From positions 1 to 64,000 of the forward strand of contig JADJRG010000031.1 of assembly GCA_016712315.1 (NCBI GenBank): a DNA stretch of 64,000 nucleotides, read 5' to 3'. The translations under genes and the position numbers were made by a program. Within the stretch, counting starts at the first letter, position 1. Each line of letters begins with the position of its first letter. Below the pieces are notes generated by a model, which was not told the DNA's origin, ran no database searches, and worked only from the letters and a program-made list of their open reading frames with translations. The stretch is from Nannocystis sp. GTDB lineage: Bacteria; Myxococcota_A; Polyangia; Nannocystales; Nannocystaceae. Shown here piece by piece: positions 28,359-39,400 of this stretch.

Positions 28359-28530
28359 AGGGGCCTCATCCGCTCCAGAGCTGCGCGCCATGGAACGACC
28401 GCGCCACGCCGTGGCTCAGAGAGATCGCGCTCGAACCACTCGCTCATCACTTCATGCAACTTGGTGAGGAGGTGCCAGCTATCAGCGCTCGATCAGGCCG
28501 TCAAGGGCGATTCCGCGAGTTGTTCGTCAT

Positions 28531-28581
28531 TGTGAAAAGTGTTTATTTGTGATTGACACTTTTCGCAGGGTTGGGTAGGGT
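28531..28581 (+). promoter_or_regulatory. Promoter with overlapping operator upstream of the redox operon
   Basis: TGTGAAAAGTGT (28531-28542) and ACACTTTTCGCA (28556-28567) form an inverted repeat matching at 11 of 12 positions. The right arm covers a -35 TTGACA (28553-28558); a TAGGGT -10 lies 17 bp on (28576-28581), and the ATG is at 28589. A protein bound here would block polymerase, and the transcript would be almost leaderless. The MerR-type regulator encoded in the operon is a candidate, but the palindrome is not inside the -35/-10 spacer as for classical MerR activators. Confidence 0.65.
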
Positions 28582-28588
28582 CAGCGGC

Positions 28589-29779
28589 ATGGAGTCGGCT
28601 TCGGCGTTGTTGGGGCGCTTTGTCTTGGATCTGCGCACCGTTGTCGGGCGCTGGGTGGGGCCGCAGAAGCCGACGTTTAGCGCGCGCTCTCCGCGGGCTT
28701 GGCGGGTGCCGGGGCCGGCGCAGACGGCGGGGCTGGGCGGGCGCGAGCTGGAGATCGTGGGGCGGTCCGCGGCGGGCGCGGGGGCGGTGACGTTGACGCT
28801 GCGGGATCCGTCAGGGGCGAAGATCCGCTTCACGCCGGGGCAGTTCTTCTCGGTGCTGGTGGAGGTGGACGGGGCGCCGCTGCGGCGCGCGTACTCGGCG
28901 GCGAGCTCGGCGTTGGTCGAGGACGCGCTCGAGCTGACGATCAAGGAGGTCGATGGCGGTCGGGTGTCTGGCCTTTTGAACAGGTCGGCGCGGGCGGGCG
29001 ATCGGCTGCGGGTGCTCGGGCCCTCGGGCTCGTTCACGGTGACGCCGACGCCAGGGGCGAGGCGGCGCTTGCTGCTGATCGCGGGCGGCAGCGGGATCAC
29101 GCCGATGATGTCGATCATCCGGACGATCCTGGCCGTCGAGGCAGAGACGGAGATCGCGCTGATCTACGGCAACCGCGACGAGGCCTCGATCTTGTATCGA
29201 GAGGCGTTGGCGGGGCTGGCGGCGGAATTCACGGGGCGCTTGACGGTGCGGCTGGCGCTAGAGCAGCCGCCCGAGGGGTGGCCCGGGGCGGTGGGGCGGC
29301 TGGTGAGCGAGGTGCTGACGCCGGAGCTGATCGGCTTGCCTTGGCCGGTCTTGAGCGCGAGCGGCTGCTACTTGTGCGGACCGGAGCCGCTGTTGCGGGC
29401 GGCGCGGGCGGCGTTGGTCGGCCTCGGGATCGAGGAGGAGACGATCCATGAGGAGCGCTTCACGCGGCCAGAGCAGCGCGCGGAGGCGCCCGCGCGGGCT
29501 AGCGTGGCGACGCGCCTGACGCTGCGGCGCGCGGGCGGGGAGACGGAGGTGATCGCGGCGGCGGGGGCCACGTTGCTCGAGGCGGGGCTGGCGGCGGGCT
29601 TGGCGATGCCGTTCTCGTGCGGGCTCGGCGGGTGCGGGGCGTGCAAGGTGCGCCTGGTCGACGGCGAGGTGGCGCTGGAGGAGCCGAACTGCCTGAGCGC
29701 GGAGGAGCGGGCAGGGGGGTTCGTATTGGCGTGTGTAGCTGCGCCGCTGCGGCCGTGCACGATCGAGGTGCCGGCGTGA
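28589..29779 (+). CDS. Ferredoxin-NAD(P)H reductase with C-terminal [2Fe-2S] domain
   Basis: About 396 residues. FAD domain: FTPGQFFSVLVEVDG and RRAYSAASS (RxYS flavin motif, about 110-115). NAD(P) domain: LLLIAGGSGITPMMSIIRTI and YLCGPEPLLRAAR. The C-terminal plant-type ferredoxin has MPFSCGLGGCGACKV (CxxxxCxxC) with a fourth Cys in EPNCLSAEE. This order is that of PaaE/HmpX-like reductases that feed electrons to diiron or Rieske oxygenases. The first 50 residues form an extra helical extension. A diiron protein is encoded two genes downstream, a natural electron acceptor. Its stop overlaps the regulator's GTG start. Confidence 0.9.
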   Translation: MESASALLGRFVLDLRTVVGRWVGPQKPTFSARSPRAWRVPGPAQTAGLGGRELEIVGRSAAGAGAVTLTLRDPSGAKIRFTPGQFFSVLVEVDGAPLRRAYSAASSALVEDALELTIKEVDGGRVSGLLNRSARAGDRLRVLGPSGSFTVTPTPGARRRLLLIAGGSGITPMMSIIRTILAVEAETEIALIYGNRDEASILYREALAGLAAEFTGRLTVRLALEQPPEGWPGAVGRLVSEVLTPELIGLPWPVLSASGCYLCGPEPLLRAARAALVGLGIEEETIHEERFTRPEQRAEAPARASVATRLTLRRAGGETEVIAAAGATLLEAGLAAGLAMPFSCGLGGCGACKVRLVDGEVALEEPNCLSAEERAGGFVLACVAAPLRPCTIEVPA

Positions 29780-30516
29780 CGGCGGCGCGCAGCAGCGAGG
29801 GGATCGACCGCGAGCGCTACCCCTACAAGATGAAGGACCTGTGCGAGCTGACCGGGCTGGATCGCCAGGCCGTGCACTTTTATATCCAGCAGGGGCTGGT
29901 GCCGGAGGGGCAGAAGACGGGGCGCAATATGGCGTACTACGGGCCGGAGCACGTCGAGCGGATCAAGCTGATCCGGCGGCTCCAGCACGAGCGCTTCTTG
30001 CCGCTGAAGGCGATCCGGGCGGTGATCGAGGGGCGCGATGACTCGTTCTCGCCGGAGCAGCGGGCGCTGCTGGTGGACCTGCGGCCGCGCCTGCATGACG
30101 CGCTGGGCGGAGATGAAGGGGGCGAGACCATCGCGGCCGCGGAGGCGCTGGCGGCCCACGGGGTGACGCTGGAGGAGCTGCGCGCGATGGCGAACCTGGG
30201 GCTGTTGACGGTGCTAGAGGAGGGCGGCCGGGCGCGGATCGCTCGCCAAGATCTGTGGCTGATCGAGACCTGGGGGGCGCTGCGGGCGGCGGGGCTGTCG
30301 CGCGGGCTGGGCTTTGAGGTCGAGGATCTGGCGATCTATGAGGAGGCGGTGGCGGGGCTGCTGCGGCGCGAGATCGCGGTGCTGACGCCGCGCCTGGCCC
30401 ACCTGCCGCCAGACGCGGTGGCGGAGCTGCTGCGGCGGGCGCTGCCGCTGGTGGCGGGGCTGCTGGTGCGCCTACACCAGGCGAAGGCGCGCGACTTCTT
30501 GGCGGCGCTGGCCTGA
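29776..30516 (+). CDS. MerR-family transcriptional regulator
   Basis: GTG at 29776 overlaps the reductase stop (GTGA). The N-terminus has the MerR winged helix (YPYKMKDLCELTGLDRQAVH, FYIQQGLVPEG, about residues 16-48; RNMAYYGPEHVERIKLI; LQHERFLPLKAIRAVIEG), with the usual effector linker helix replaced by a long helical C-terminal domain (about 100-245). No Cys ligands for metals are present, so it senses something else, perhaps a lipid or acyl compound. It probably controls its own operon and the diiron gene 100 bp downstream. Confidence 0.85.
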   Translation: MTAARSSEGIDRERYPYKMKDLCELTGLDRQAVHFYIQQGLVPEGQKTGRNMAYYGPEHVERIKLIRRLQHERFLPLKAIRAVIEGRDDSFSPEQRALLVDLRPRLHDALGGDEGGETIAAAEALAAHGVTLEELRAMANLGLLTVLEEGGRARIARQDLWLIETWGALRAAGLSRGLGFEVEDLAIYEEAVAGLLRREIAVLTPRLAHLPPDAVAELLRRALPLVAGLLVRLHQAKARDFLAALA

Positions 30517-30615
30517 TCACGACATCGATAGTTTTACGTTCGACTAGATCTGGAAATCTAAAGATCACCCACTGACGAGACTGAACCGGGACCACGAGGA
30601 CGAGGGAGACGCGAG

Positions 30616-31806
<1,191 letters not shown>

Positions 31807-31813
31807 GGAGCGC

Positions 31814-31842
31814 GGAGGTCTGCGCCAGAGCCTCCCTTTTTC
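31814..31842 (+). terminator. Rho-independent terminator after the diiron gene
   Basis: GGAGG-TCT pairs with AGA/G-CCTCC around the loop GCGCC and is followed by CTTTTTC. It separates the redox module from the SWIM/MoxR operon. Confidence 0.6.
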
Positions 31843-31905
31843 TGGTCCGCGGGGCTAGCGATCGAGCCTTGAGGCCGGTTAGCTTCGTCGTCACAGGAGC
31901 CGCGC

Positions 31906-32382
31906 TTGGCCAAAGAGAACCGCTCGGTGATTCAACCACGCTCGCTGGCGCGCGCGCGCAAGGTCGACAAGGTGCCGTTCGTCGAGCTCTACGCGGGGCG
32001 GCTGCAAGGGGTGGTGTCGAGCGGCTCCGACGAGGACCGGGTCTATGTCTCGTACTTCGAGGCGGGGACCGGGAATTTTTATTGTTCGACCAACAACAAT
32101 CGACCGTGCGGGGGCCTGCGCGGCTCGCCCTGCAAGCACCTGGCGTCGCTGCTCGACGAGGCGCTGCTCCAGTACGGGGCGGAGCGGCTGGTGCACGGGC
32201 TGGGGCTGTCCGCTGAGCCAGACAAGGTGAAGCGCGGCGGCGACCTCTTGCGCTTCATCAAGGGCGGCCCGCACAAGATCGAGGCGGGCGTGGTGTTCAG
32301 CCGCTTCCTCACGTACCTCCACCACGTCAGCGTGAAGCCGACGACCGCGCCGATCCCCGAGATGGGTTGGTTTGTCCGCTGA
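31906..32382 (+). CDS. SWIM zinc-finger-like protein, first gene of the MoxR/vWA operon
   Basis: TTG at 31906 has a good ribosome site (AGGAG, 8 bp away) and gives MAKENRSVIQPRSLARARKV. The 158-residue protein contains YCSTNNNRPCGGLRGSPCKH, a CxnCxnCxH arrangement of the SWIM type (about residues 60-80), expected to bind zinc and mediate protein or DNA contacts. SWIM proteins of this length are known beside MoxR AAA+, vWA and DUF5682 genes in several bacteria. The next gene starts 18 bp on, so it is the promoter-proximal member of a five- or six-gene operon. Confidence 0.7.
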   Translation: MAKENRSVIQPRSLARARKVDKVPFVELYAGRLQGVVSSGSDEDRVYVSYFEAGTGNFYCSTNNNRPCGGLRGSPCKHLASLLDEALLQYGAERLVHGLGLSAEPDKVKRGGDLLRFIKGGPHKIEAGVVFSRFLTYLHHVSVKPTTAPIPEMGWFVR

Positions 32383-32400
32383 GCGGAGCTGAGGAGCTGC

Positions 32401-33747
32401 ATGGCGCTACGAGATCTCAAGACACCCCCGGCGTCGGTCACGGAGGCGAGCGCGGCGCTCGACGCGTTGGATGACGCGCTGGTCGGCGGCTTCGGTCGGC
32501 TGAGCGCCGCCAACTTGGAGGCGCTGCACGGGCTGCATCGCTCGTTCGCGGCGACGCCGCTGGCGGGCGAGCTGGCGGCGGCGATCGCCGGGATCAGCCG
32601 CTCGGAATTTTTGGACCGGCACTTCTTGGTGCTGGCGGCGGCGCGCTCGGCGGTGCTGGGGGCGATGCACGACGCGCTGCTGGCGCAGGCGTGCGCGGCG
32701 CTGGGGCGGCCGGCGCCGGAGATCGAGGCGATCGCGGCGGGGGCTGGGCAAGCGGCGCCGCCGCAGGTCGAGGTGTGGTTAGAGAGCGCGAGGCACTGGC
32801 TGATGGAGCTGGCGCTGGCCGGGTTTGCGAACCTCGAGCTCGAGATCTTGCTGCCCTTTCAGGCGACGCTGGACGCGATGTCGAGCGAGCCGGCGCTGGT
32901 GCGCCAGCACGCGCTGCTCGGTGGTTTTTTGGAGGAGATGTTGGCGGTGTTCCCTCGGCGCGGGGAGATCGCGGCGCCGCGGCGGCGTTGGGCGGATCTC
33001 TGGGCGCGCGCGTTGGTGCTCGCGGCGGGGGCCCCAGAGCCGCTGCGCAGCCGGCCGACGAGCGGCTCGTTGACCATCTATGGCGCGGATCTGCGGCAGC
33101 ACGATCACTTGGCGACGCTGGTGGTGTATGGCGCGTTGGCCGAGGAGGGGGCGGGGACGCGGCTGGTGCGGGCCTCGGTGTCGGCGTCGAAGGTGGACGT
33201 GATCCAAGGGGCGGAGCTGGGCGGGCTCTTCGCAGAGGTGGCGCCGAACTTGGTGGCGGCGCTGGCGAGCGGGCAGCGGTTGACGCTGACAAAGGCGCCG
33301 CTGCTGGGCTGCGGGGACCTAATTTGGGAGGACTCGCGGACGAATCTGGGGGCGAAGGCGGGGGCGCTGGTCGAGGCGGCGAAGCTGCTGGCGGCGGCGC
33401 CGGCGCTGCGGCCCTGCTTGGCGCCGGCGGATCGACACCCGGCGTTGATCGATGAGCTGGTCTTTGTGCCAGATTCGGAGTGCGCGGGCGGTCCGCCGCT
33501 GCCGATCGAGCGGATCCCGACGACGGAGGATCTACTGGCGACGGATCTGGCGGGCAACAAGGGCTTCGTCGCGCTGCTGCGCTTCGACGGCGGGGCGTGG
33601 GGCTTGCAGCCGCTGGCGATCGACAAGGGGAAGCCGCTGCCGCGGATGGTCGGGGCGGGGCTGGCGGCGGGCGCGAAGGGCCACAAGTCCTCGTCGCTGG
33701 CGACCCTGAAGGAGCGGGCGGGCAAGCTGCTGCGCAAGAAGAGCTGA
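32401..33747 (+). CDS. Conserved hypothetical protein of the SWIM/MoxR/vWA operon
   Basis: 448 residues, starting 18 bp after the SWIM gene. The first half is helical (ASAALDALDDALVGGFGRLS; LEILLPFQATLDAMSSEPAL), the middle has strand-rich segments (GSLTIYGADLRQHDHLATLV), and the C-terminus is basic (ATLKERAGKLLRKKS). I cannot assign a domain. In other genomes a gene of unknown function often stands between the SWIM and MoxR genes in this type of cluster, and this could be its equivalent; that is inference from position only. Confidence 0.75.
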   Translation: MALRDLKTPPASVTEASAALDALDDALVGGFGRLSAANLEALHGLHRSFAATPLAGELAAAIAGISRSEFLDRHFLVLAAARSAVLGAMHDALLAQACAALGRPAPEIEAIAAGAGQAAPPQVEVWLESARHWLMELALAGFANLELEILLPFQATLDAMSSEPALVRQHALLGGFLEEMLAVFPRRGEIAAPRRRWADLWARALVLAAGAPEPLRSRPTSGSLTIYGADLRQHDHLATLVVYGALAEEGAGTRLVRASVSASKVDVIQGAELGGLFAEVAPNLVAALASGQRLTLTKAPLLGCGDLIWEDSRTNLGAKAGALVEAAKLLAAAPALRPCLAPADRHPALIDELVFVPDSECAGGPPLPIERIPTTEDLLATDLAGNKGFVALLRFDGGAWGLQPLAIDKGKPLPRMVGAGLAAGAKGHKSSSLATLKERAGKLLRKKS

Positions 33748-33776
33748 CCTGAGGGACAGAGGATCGTGTAACGAAG

Positions 33777-34028
33777 ATGGCCGCCGCTCCGCTCGACACT
33801 CGCGACCCAGCGCTGCTGCAGCGCACCCGGCAGGGCCTGTATTGGCGGCTGATGTCGGCGCTGTTTGAGGAGGGAGACGCGGCGCCGAACCTCGAGTCGC
33901 TGGCGGGGGAGCTGGCGGCGGCGGCGGGGCTGCCGAAGGAGCTGCTCGACCCGAAGATCAGCATCGACGCGCTGGTGGCTCGCTTCCCCAAGCTGAAGCC
34001 CGATCGCGCGGCCGCTCCCTGGCTTTGA
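33777..34028 (+). CDS. Small helical protein or N-terminal part of the vWA protein
   Basis: ATG at 33777 gives 83 residues (MAAAPLDTRDPALLQRTRQG, GLPKELLDPKISIDALVARF) ending at a TGA at 34026-34028. The next frame over reads on without a stop as PGFEPPPADEVAEETGDEEG into the vWA gene, which itself has only a weak GTG start. So this is either a separate short gene or the true start of the vWA protein, split by a frameshift between about 33995 and 34030. Confidence 0.5.
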   Translation: MAAAPLDTRDPALLQRTRQGLYWRLMSALFEEGDAAPNLESLAGELAAAAGLPKELLDPKISIDALVARFPKLKPDRAAAPWL

Positions 34029-34047
34029 GCCGCCGCCGGCGGATGAA

Positions 34048-35223
34048 GTGGCCGAAGAGACAGGTGACGAGGAGGGGGCGCCGGCGGATCTGCACGGGGT
34101 GGTGCAGCGGGCGCTGGTGGTCTCGAAGCTGCTCTTGAACGCGTTCGGGCCGAATACGCAGGGGAAGTCGGTGTCGGCGGCGAACTACTCGACCTGGACG
34201 AAGGACGTGGGATGGCTGGAGGGGGCGCTGGGGCTGCCTCCTGGGTCGCTGCGCTCGGGGCAGGGCGACGGCGGCTCGCCGAGCGGCGGCGGGGCGCCGA
34301 CAGGGGGCGGCGGCGAGGCGACGCGGCCGCCGATCGGCGATGACGAGCTGCGCGCGGGGCTGGCGGTGCTCGAGGCGGACATGATCCACCGGATGGATCT
34401 GCGCGAGATCCTGAAGGACCGGGCGCTGGCGGAGAAGATCCAGCCGTCGATGGCGGTGGTGGAGCAGCTCCTCTGGGACAAGGGGAACCTGAGCGGGCCG
34501 GCGCTGGACAACGCGAAGCGGCTGATCAAGCGCTTCATCGACGAGCTGGCGAAGGTGCTGCGCCTCCAGGTGCGGCAGGCGATGACGCGGGTGAAGGATC
34601 GGTCGATCCCGCCGAAGCGGGTGTTTCGCAACTTGGACGTGAAGCGCACGGTCTGGAAGAACCTGACGAACTGGGACCCCGAGGGGCGGCGGCTCTACGT
34701 GGATCGGCTGTACTACCACCACACCGGGCAGAAGAGCTTGCCGACGAAGCTGATCATCATCGTCGATCAGTCGGGGTCGATGACGGCGGCGATGGTGCAG
34801 ACGACCATCTTGGCGTCGATCTTCGCGGGGCTGCCGAACGTGATCGTGCACCTGTTCGCGTTCGACACGCGGGTGATCGACCTGACGCCGTGGGTGAATG
34901 ACCCGGTGGAGACGCTGCTGCGGACCAAGCTGGGCGGCGGCAACGACATGCGGCTCGCGCTCGACGCGGCGGCGCCGTTCATCGACTCGCCGCAGAACAC
35001 CGCGGTGGTGGTGATCTCAGACTTCTACGACTGGAGCGACTTCTTTTCGGTGCTCCGGAGCTGGAAGGAAGCAGGGGCGCACCTGATCCCGGTGGGCTCG
35101 CTGCACTCGACCGGGTACTTCTCGGTCAACCCCGAGTACAGCCAAAGGTTTAAAGAGATCGGCGCGCCGATCCTCAACGGCAGCCCGAAGAAGCTGATCG
35201 AGCAGATCAAAAAGGTGATGTAG
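34048..35223 (+). CDS. vWA (CoxE-like) protein of the MoxR operon
   Basis: The vWA domain lies in the C-terminal half: KLIIIVDQSGSMTAAMVQTT (MIDAS DxSxS), NVIVHLFAFDTRVIDLTPWV, LGGGNDMRLALDAAAPFI and NTAVVVISDFYDWSDFFSVL. Before it come a helical region (VVQRALVVSKLLLNAFGPNT), a Gly/Ser linker, and a helical domain (DELRAGLAVLEADMIHRMDL). MoxR AAA+ enzymes and vWA proteins act as chaperone pairs in metal insertion or complex assembly. GTG at 34048 lacks a clear ribosome site, and sensible coding reaches upstream past it, so the real N-terminus may be the 83-codon frame at 33777. The MoxR gene follows after 6 bp. Confidence 0.85.
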   Translation: MAEETGDEEGAPADLHGVVQRALVVSKLLLNAFGPNTQGKSVSAANYSTWTKDVGWLEGALGLPPGSLRSGQGDGGSPSGGGAPTGGGGEATRPPIGDDELRAGLAVLEADMIHRMDLREILKDRALAEKIQPSMAVVEQLLWDKGNLSGPALDNAKRLIKRFIDELAKVLRLQVRQAMTRVKDRSIPPKRVFRNLDVKRTVWKNLTNWDPEGRRLYVDRLYYHHTGQKSLPTKLIIIVDQSGSMTAAMVQTTILASIFAGLPNVIVHLFAFDTRVIDLTPWVNDPVETLLRTKLGGGNDMRLALDAAAPFIDSPQNTAVVVISDFYDWSDFFSVLRSWKEAGAHLIPVGSLHSTGYFSVNPEYSQRFKEIGAPILNGSPKKLIEQIKKVM

Positions 35224-35229
35224 CCCGCT

Positions 35230-36480
35230 ATGGCAAAGAAGAAGGACACCACGACCACGAGTGAGCCCGAGACCGCCGCCGCCGCCGCGCCCGCCGCGAG
35301 CGCGACGACGGGGACCTCCGCGAGCAAGCTGCGGCTGCCGGCGGAGGAGAAGTACGCGGAGGAGCTGGCGTACTTGGCCGCGGCGGATCAGGACGTGAAG
35401 CCGTTCTCCTGGCGGCTGTCGCCGCGGATGATCCGGGCGTTTATCTTGGGCTCTTCGGCGCAGGATAAGCTGGACCGGACGATCAACCAAAAGTTCTTCG
35501 GCGACCCTTCGCTGGTGGAGCGGGCGATCGTGACGCTGGCGTCGGACCGCGGGCTCCTGCTGATCGGCGACCCGGGGACCGGCAAGAGCTGGCTGGCGGA
35601 GCTGCTGGCGGCGGCGATCTGCGGGAACTCGACGCACGTGGTCCAAGGGACAGCCGGTACGACCGAGGACCAGATCAAGTACTCGTGGAACGTGGCGATG
35701 GTGATCGCGAGCGGGCAGTCGCGGGAGTCGATGATCCCGTCGCCGATCATGACGGCGATGGTGCGCGGGGAGGTGGGGCGCTTCGAGGAGCTGACGCGCT
35801 GCTCGTCGGACGTGCAGGACGCGCTGATCTCGATCTTGTCCGAGAAGTACGTCGCGGTGCCGGAGCTGCGGGGCGACGACGGGGTGATCTACGCGAAGCC
35901 GGGCTTCACGATGATCGCGACGGCGAACAGCCGCGACCGCGGGGTGAACGAGCTGTCGACGGCGCTGAAGCGGCGCTTTAACTTCGTGACGATCCCGATC
36001 GTCACCAACAATAAGCGCTCGGAGAAGGAGATCGTGCTCTTCCGGACGCGCGAGCTGATGGCCCGCAATAAGATCGAGCTCGAGATCCCGCCGACGATGC
36101 TCGACATCCTGCTCCAGACCTTCGCGGAGCTGCGTGAGGCGATGGCGAGCGCGAGCTCGGATGAGGCGCGGCTGGAGTCGGCGCTGTCGACGGCGGAGCA
36201 GATCGGGGTGCTCGAGGACGCGATGCTGCACTCGAACTTCTTCGGCGGGCAGACGATGAGCGCGGAGACGCTGGCGCGCTCGCTGATCGGCACGCTGGTG
36301 CGCCGGGTGCCGGAGGACGTGGCGATCCTCAACAAGTTCTGGCACGCGGGCGAGGCGAGCAAGAGCGGGCCGAAGAAGCGGGCGAAGGGGGAGCCGGAGG
36401 AGAAGCCGGCGGAGAGCAAGGGGCCCGAGTGGGAGGCGTTCGCGGCGGGCGGTAAGAAGGCGCTAGGGTCGTTTAAGTAG
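35230..36480 (+). CDS. MoxR-type AAA+ ATPase
   Basis: 416 residues: a low-complexity Thr/Ala N-terminus (1-45), then Walker A IGDPGTGKSW (about 112-121), GTAGTTEDQIKYSWN (MoxR-type Q/Y region), MIPSPIMTAMVRGEVGRFEE, Walker B-like LTRCSSDVQDALISILSEKY, sensor 1 FTMIATANSRDRG, arginine finger in LSTALKRRFNFV, and a lid domain with a charged tail (PKKRAKGEPEEKPAE). The Walker B acidic pair is in EVGRFEELTR as in related enzymes. It should work with the vWA protein encoded 6 bp upstream and the large DUF5682-type protein downstream. Confidence 0.9.
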   Translation: MAKKKDTTTTSEPETAAAAAPAASATTGTSASKLRLPAEEKYAEELAYLAAADQDVKPFSWRLSPRMIRAFILGSSAQDKLDRTINQKFFGDPSLVERAIVTLASDRGLLLIGDPGTGKSWLAELLAAAICGNSTHVVQGTAGTTEDQIKYSWNVAMVIASGQSRESMIPSPIMTAMVRGEVGRFEELTRCSSDVQDALISILSEKYVAVPELRGDDGVIYAKPGFTMIATANSRDRGVNELSTALKRRFNFVTIPIVTNNKRSEKEIVLFRTRELMARNKIELEIPPTMLDILLQTFAELREAMASASSDEARLESALSTAEQIGVLEDAMLHSNFFGGQTMSAETLARSLIGTLVRRVPEDVAILNKFWHAGEASKSGPKKRAKGEPEEKPAESKGPEWEAFAAGGKKALGSFK

Positions 36481-36490
36481 GGAGGGCGTG

Positions 36491-39400
36491 ATGGCGAAGA
36501 CGCTCGACGCGGTGGTCCAAGATCCGACGATCGCCCGCTCCATGGCGGGGCTGCGCGAGCAGATCGAGGCGGCCGCGGCGGCGTTCTCGGGCGACGGCGC
36601 GCACCTGGGGGCGCTGCTGCAGGCGATGGTGGACGACGTGGCGCGCGCGTCGGCGGAGCCGGTGGAGATCTTCCCGGTCAAGCACCACTCGCCGTCTTCG
36701 GCGCTGCACATGCTGCGGCGGCTGCAGGCGCGGCCTCCTCGAGTGATCTTTATGGAGGGCTGCGAGGACCTGATCGCGGCGATGAAGGGGCTCGAGCACT
36801 GCCGCTTCCCCGTGGCGCTCCAGGCGTTCGCGCCCGAGGCGCCGGAGTTCCCGAGCGATTGGACGCCGCTGAACTTGGTGGCGCCGCTGACGGAGTTCTC
36901 GGCCGAGTACCAGGCGATCGCGTTCTGCATGACCCACCCGGAGACGGAGCTGGTGTTCGTCGATCGCTCGGTCGACCACGTGTTCCAGTGGATGCCGCAG
37001 AAGGGGCCGCCGCCGGGGGTAGAGGCGGAGGAGAGCGATGAGGGGGAGGAGACGGGCGCGGCGGGTGAGGGTGAGGGTGAGGGTGAAGAGGGCGCGGGCG
37101 CGGGCAACACCGCGAACCTGCACGGGGGCGCGGTAGGGCTGCAGATCGGCGGCATGGAGCCGACCTTCGACGAGTTCTTGGCGGTGCTGCTGAAGAACGC
37201 GCGGGTGCGCCACTACTCGGAGTGGTGGACGCTGTACGTGGAGGGGCCGACGCTGGGGGCCGACTACGCGACGTACCGCGCGGTGTTCTTTTTAGTTGGC
37301 TCGCTGCTGCGCCGGATCGGCATCACGGAGCGCGATCGCCTGGAAGACGCGCAGCGCGAGCGGTACATGTGGGCGCGGATCCGCGAGGGGCTGCGCAGCC
37401 GCAAGATCGCGCCGCAGGACGCTATCTACGTGTGCGGTGCGATCCACGCGGTGTCGCCGATCGAGGAGTTCGGGACGCTGACGGCGAAGGAGTGGACGAT
37501 CCCGCCGCGGACCAAGACGCAGTGGCTGTACGGGATCGTGCCCTCGAGCTACCAGGCGATCGAGCACCAGTTCGGGCTGCCTTCGGGGGAGATCGCGATC
37601 GCGCAGTCGATGTGGGAGAAGGGCCTGAAGGCGCTGGATCTGCGGCCTTTGAAGGTGCCGAGCGCGGAGGCGGCGGAGAAGGCGGAGAAGAAGCGGGCGG
37701 CGGCGCCGGCGGTGAAGGTGCGGCCGAAGGCGGTCGCGCAGGCGGCTGCGCCTGCTCCTTCGGCCATGTCCGCTGGGGCCGGCGGTGGGCTCGGCGAATT
37801 CCTGACGCGGCCGCCGGAGTTCGTCGCGGCGGACGACGAGCAGCTCCTGCGCTGGTGCGTGGACGTGGTGCGGCTGGCGCGCAAGAACAACTACCTGGCG
37901 TCGACGGCGGATACGATCGCGATCTATTACACGGCGGGGCTGCTGGCGAACCTGCGCGACCGGCCGCACCCGTCGCCGTACGACTTTCAAGACGCGGCGA
38001 TCACGTGCCTGGAGAAGGATCGGATCCCGGGGAAACGATCGGTGCTGCGGATCTGCCAGATCCTGCTCGGTGGGGATCGGCTGGGGCGAGTCGGCTATGA
38101 GTCGCTGCCGCCGCTGGCGCAGGACGTGTACGACCGGCTGGCGATCCTGGGCCTGAACTTAAAGTCAGGTCGGATCGAGCGGGCGCTGATGGACATCCAG
38201 GGGCGGCCTGAGCTGCTGCCGGCGTCGGATCTGCTGTGGCGGCTGCGCTTCCTCGGGGTGGCGGTGCGGCCGATCATGGGCGAGCGCACGCTGGGCCATA
38301 AGCCGAAGCAAGAGTCGTGGGACGTGGAGATCGGCAAGCAGCAGTGGTCGCTGATCCAGCTCGGCTACGAGGGGCTGACGGTCGAGCAGGTGCTGGAGAA
38401 GCGCCTGAAGGTGAAGGCTTTCGGGGCGAACGCGCGGGCGACGACGGCGCTGGCGGCGGCAGAGGAGAGCATCCTTTATCTGAAGAGCGGGCGGTTGACG
38501 CGGGAGCTGGGGCTGCGGGCGACGGAGCTGCTGCGCGACGAGGTGGGGGCAGCGGACGCGCCCGAGATCTTCCAGCGGGTGCGCGCGCTGGTGCACTACT
38601 ACCGGACGATCGGGCTGCCTGAGTGGATCAAGGGCTTCGTGTCGACGGGCTATCGCCACTACACGACGCTGCTGCCGGGGGCGTTCGCCGACCGAGGCAC
38701 GTCGCCTCGGCAGCTCGCGGCGATGATGGCGTTTATCTTCACGCAGGAGGCGCTGGCGTTCTCGATGGGCTGCGAGCGCAGCCAGCTGTTGATCTCGATC
38801 GCGCAGGCGGAGCCGGAAGATCCGGCGAAGGTGGCGCTGCTGTGGGCGGCGCAGTGGATCGTCGGGCAACGCTCCGAGGAGGCGCTGCGGGCGGATTTTG
38901 TGCACCTGATGTCGAACCCGCTGCTGCTGCCGGCCTTCCCGGAGTACATGGGCGGGTTCTTGCTGGCGCTGGAATTCACGCCGCGGATCACTCGGCTGGC
39001 GGTGGAGGTGCTGAGCCGGGCGTTCGCGGCGCTGCCCGATGAGGTGCTGGTGCCGTGGCTGCCGAAGCTGGTGGTGACGCTGCGGCCGCTGGGCGGGTTG
39101 ATGCAGACGCTGGTCAAAGAGGCAGGTCTGGCGTTCCCGCGCGGGCTGGCGGGCCTGCCGAGCTGGGAGTTCGCGTGGGAGCGGGCGCTGCCTCCGGTAG
39201 CGGCGCCGACGCCCGAGGCGGTGACAAGTGCAGCGAAGGCGACGCGGGCGGCCCTGCCGGAGCTCTCTGAGCGGGAGCGCGGGCTCTTGGCGCTGCTGAA
39301 GGCGCACCCGGCGAGCCTGGACGCGTTGGTCCAGCGGCTCGGGGTCGAGGCGCTGTGGCCGAGCGAGCAGGTGCAAGGCGCGGGTGAGTCGGCGGGCGAG

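Noticed and set aside
30530..30600. Operator GATCT...AGATC upstream of the diiron gene
   Set aside because: Five-base arms with a loose spacer are expected by chance.
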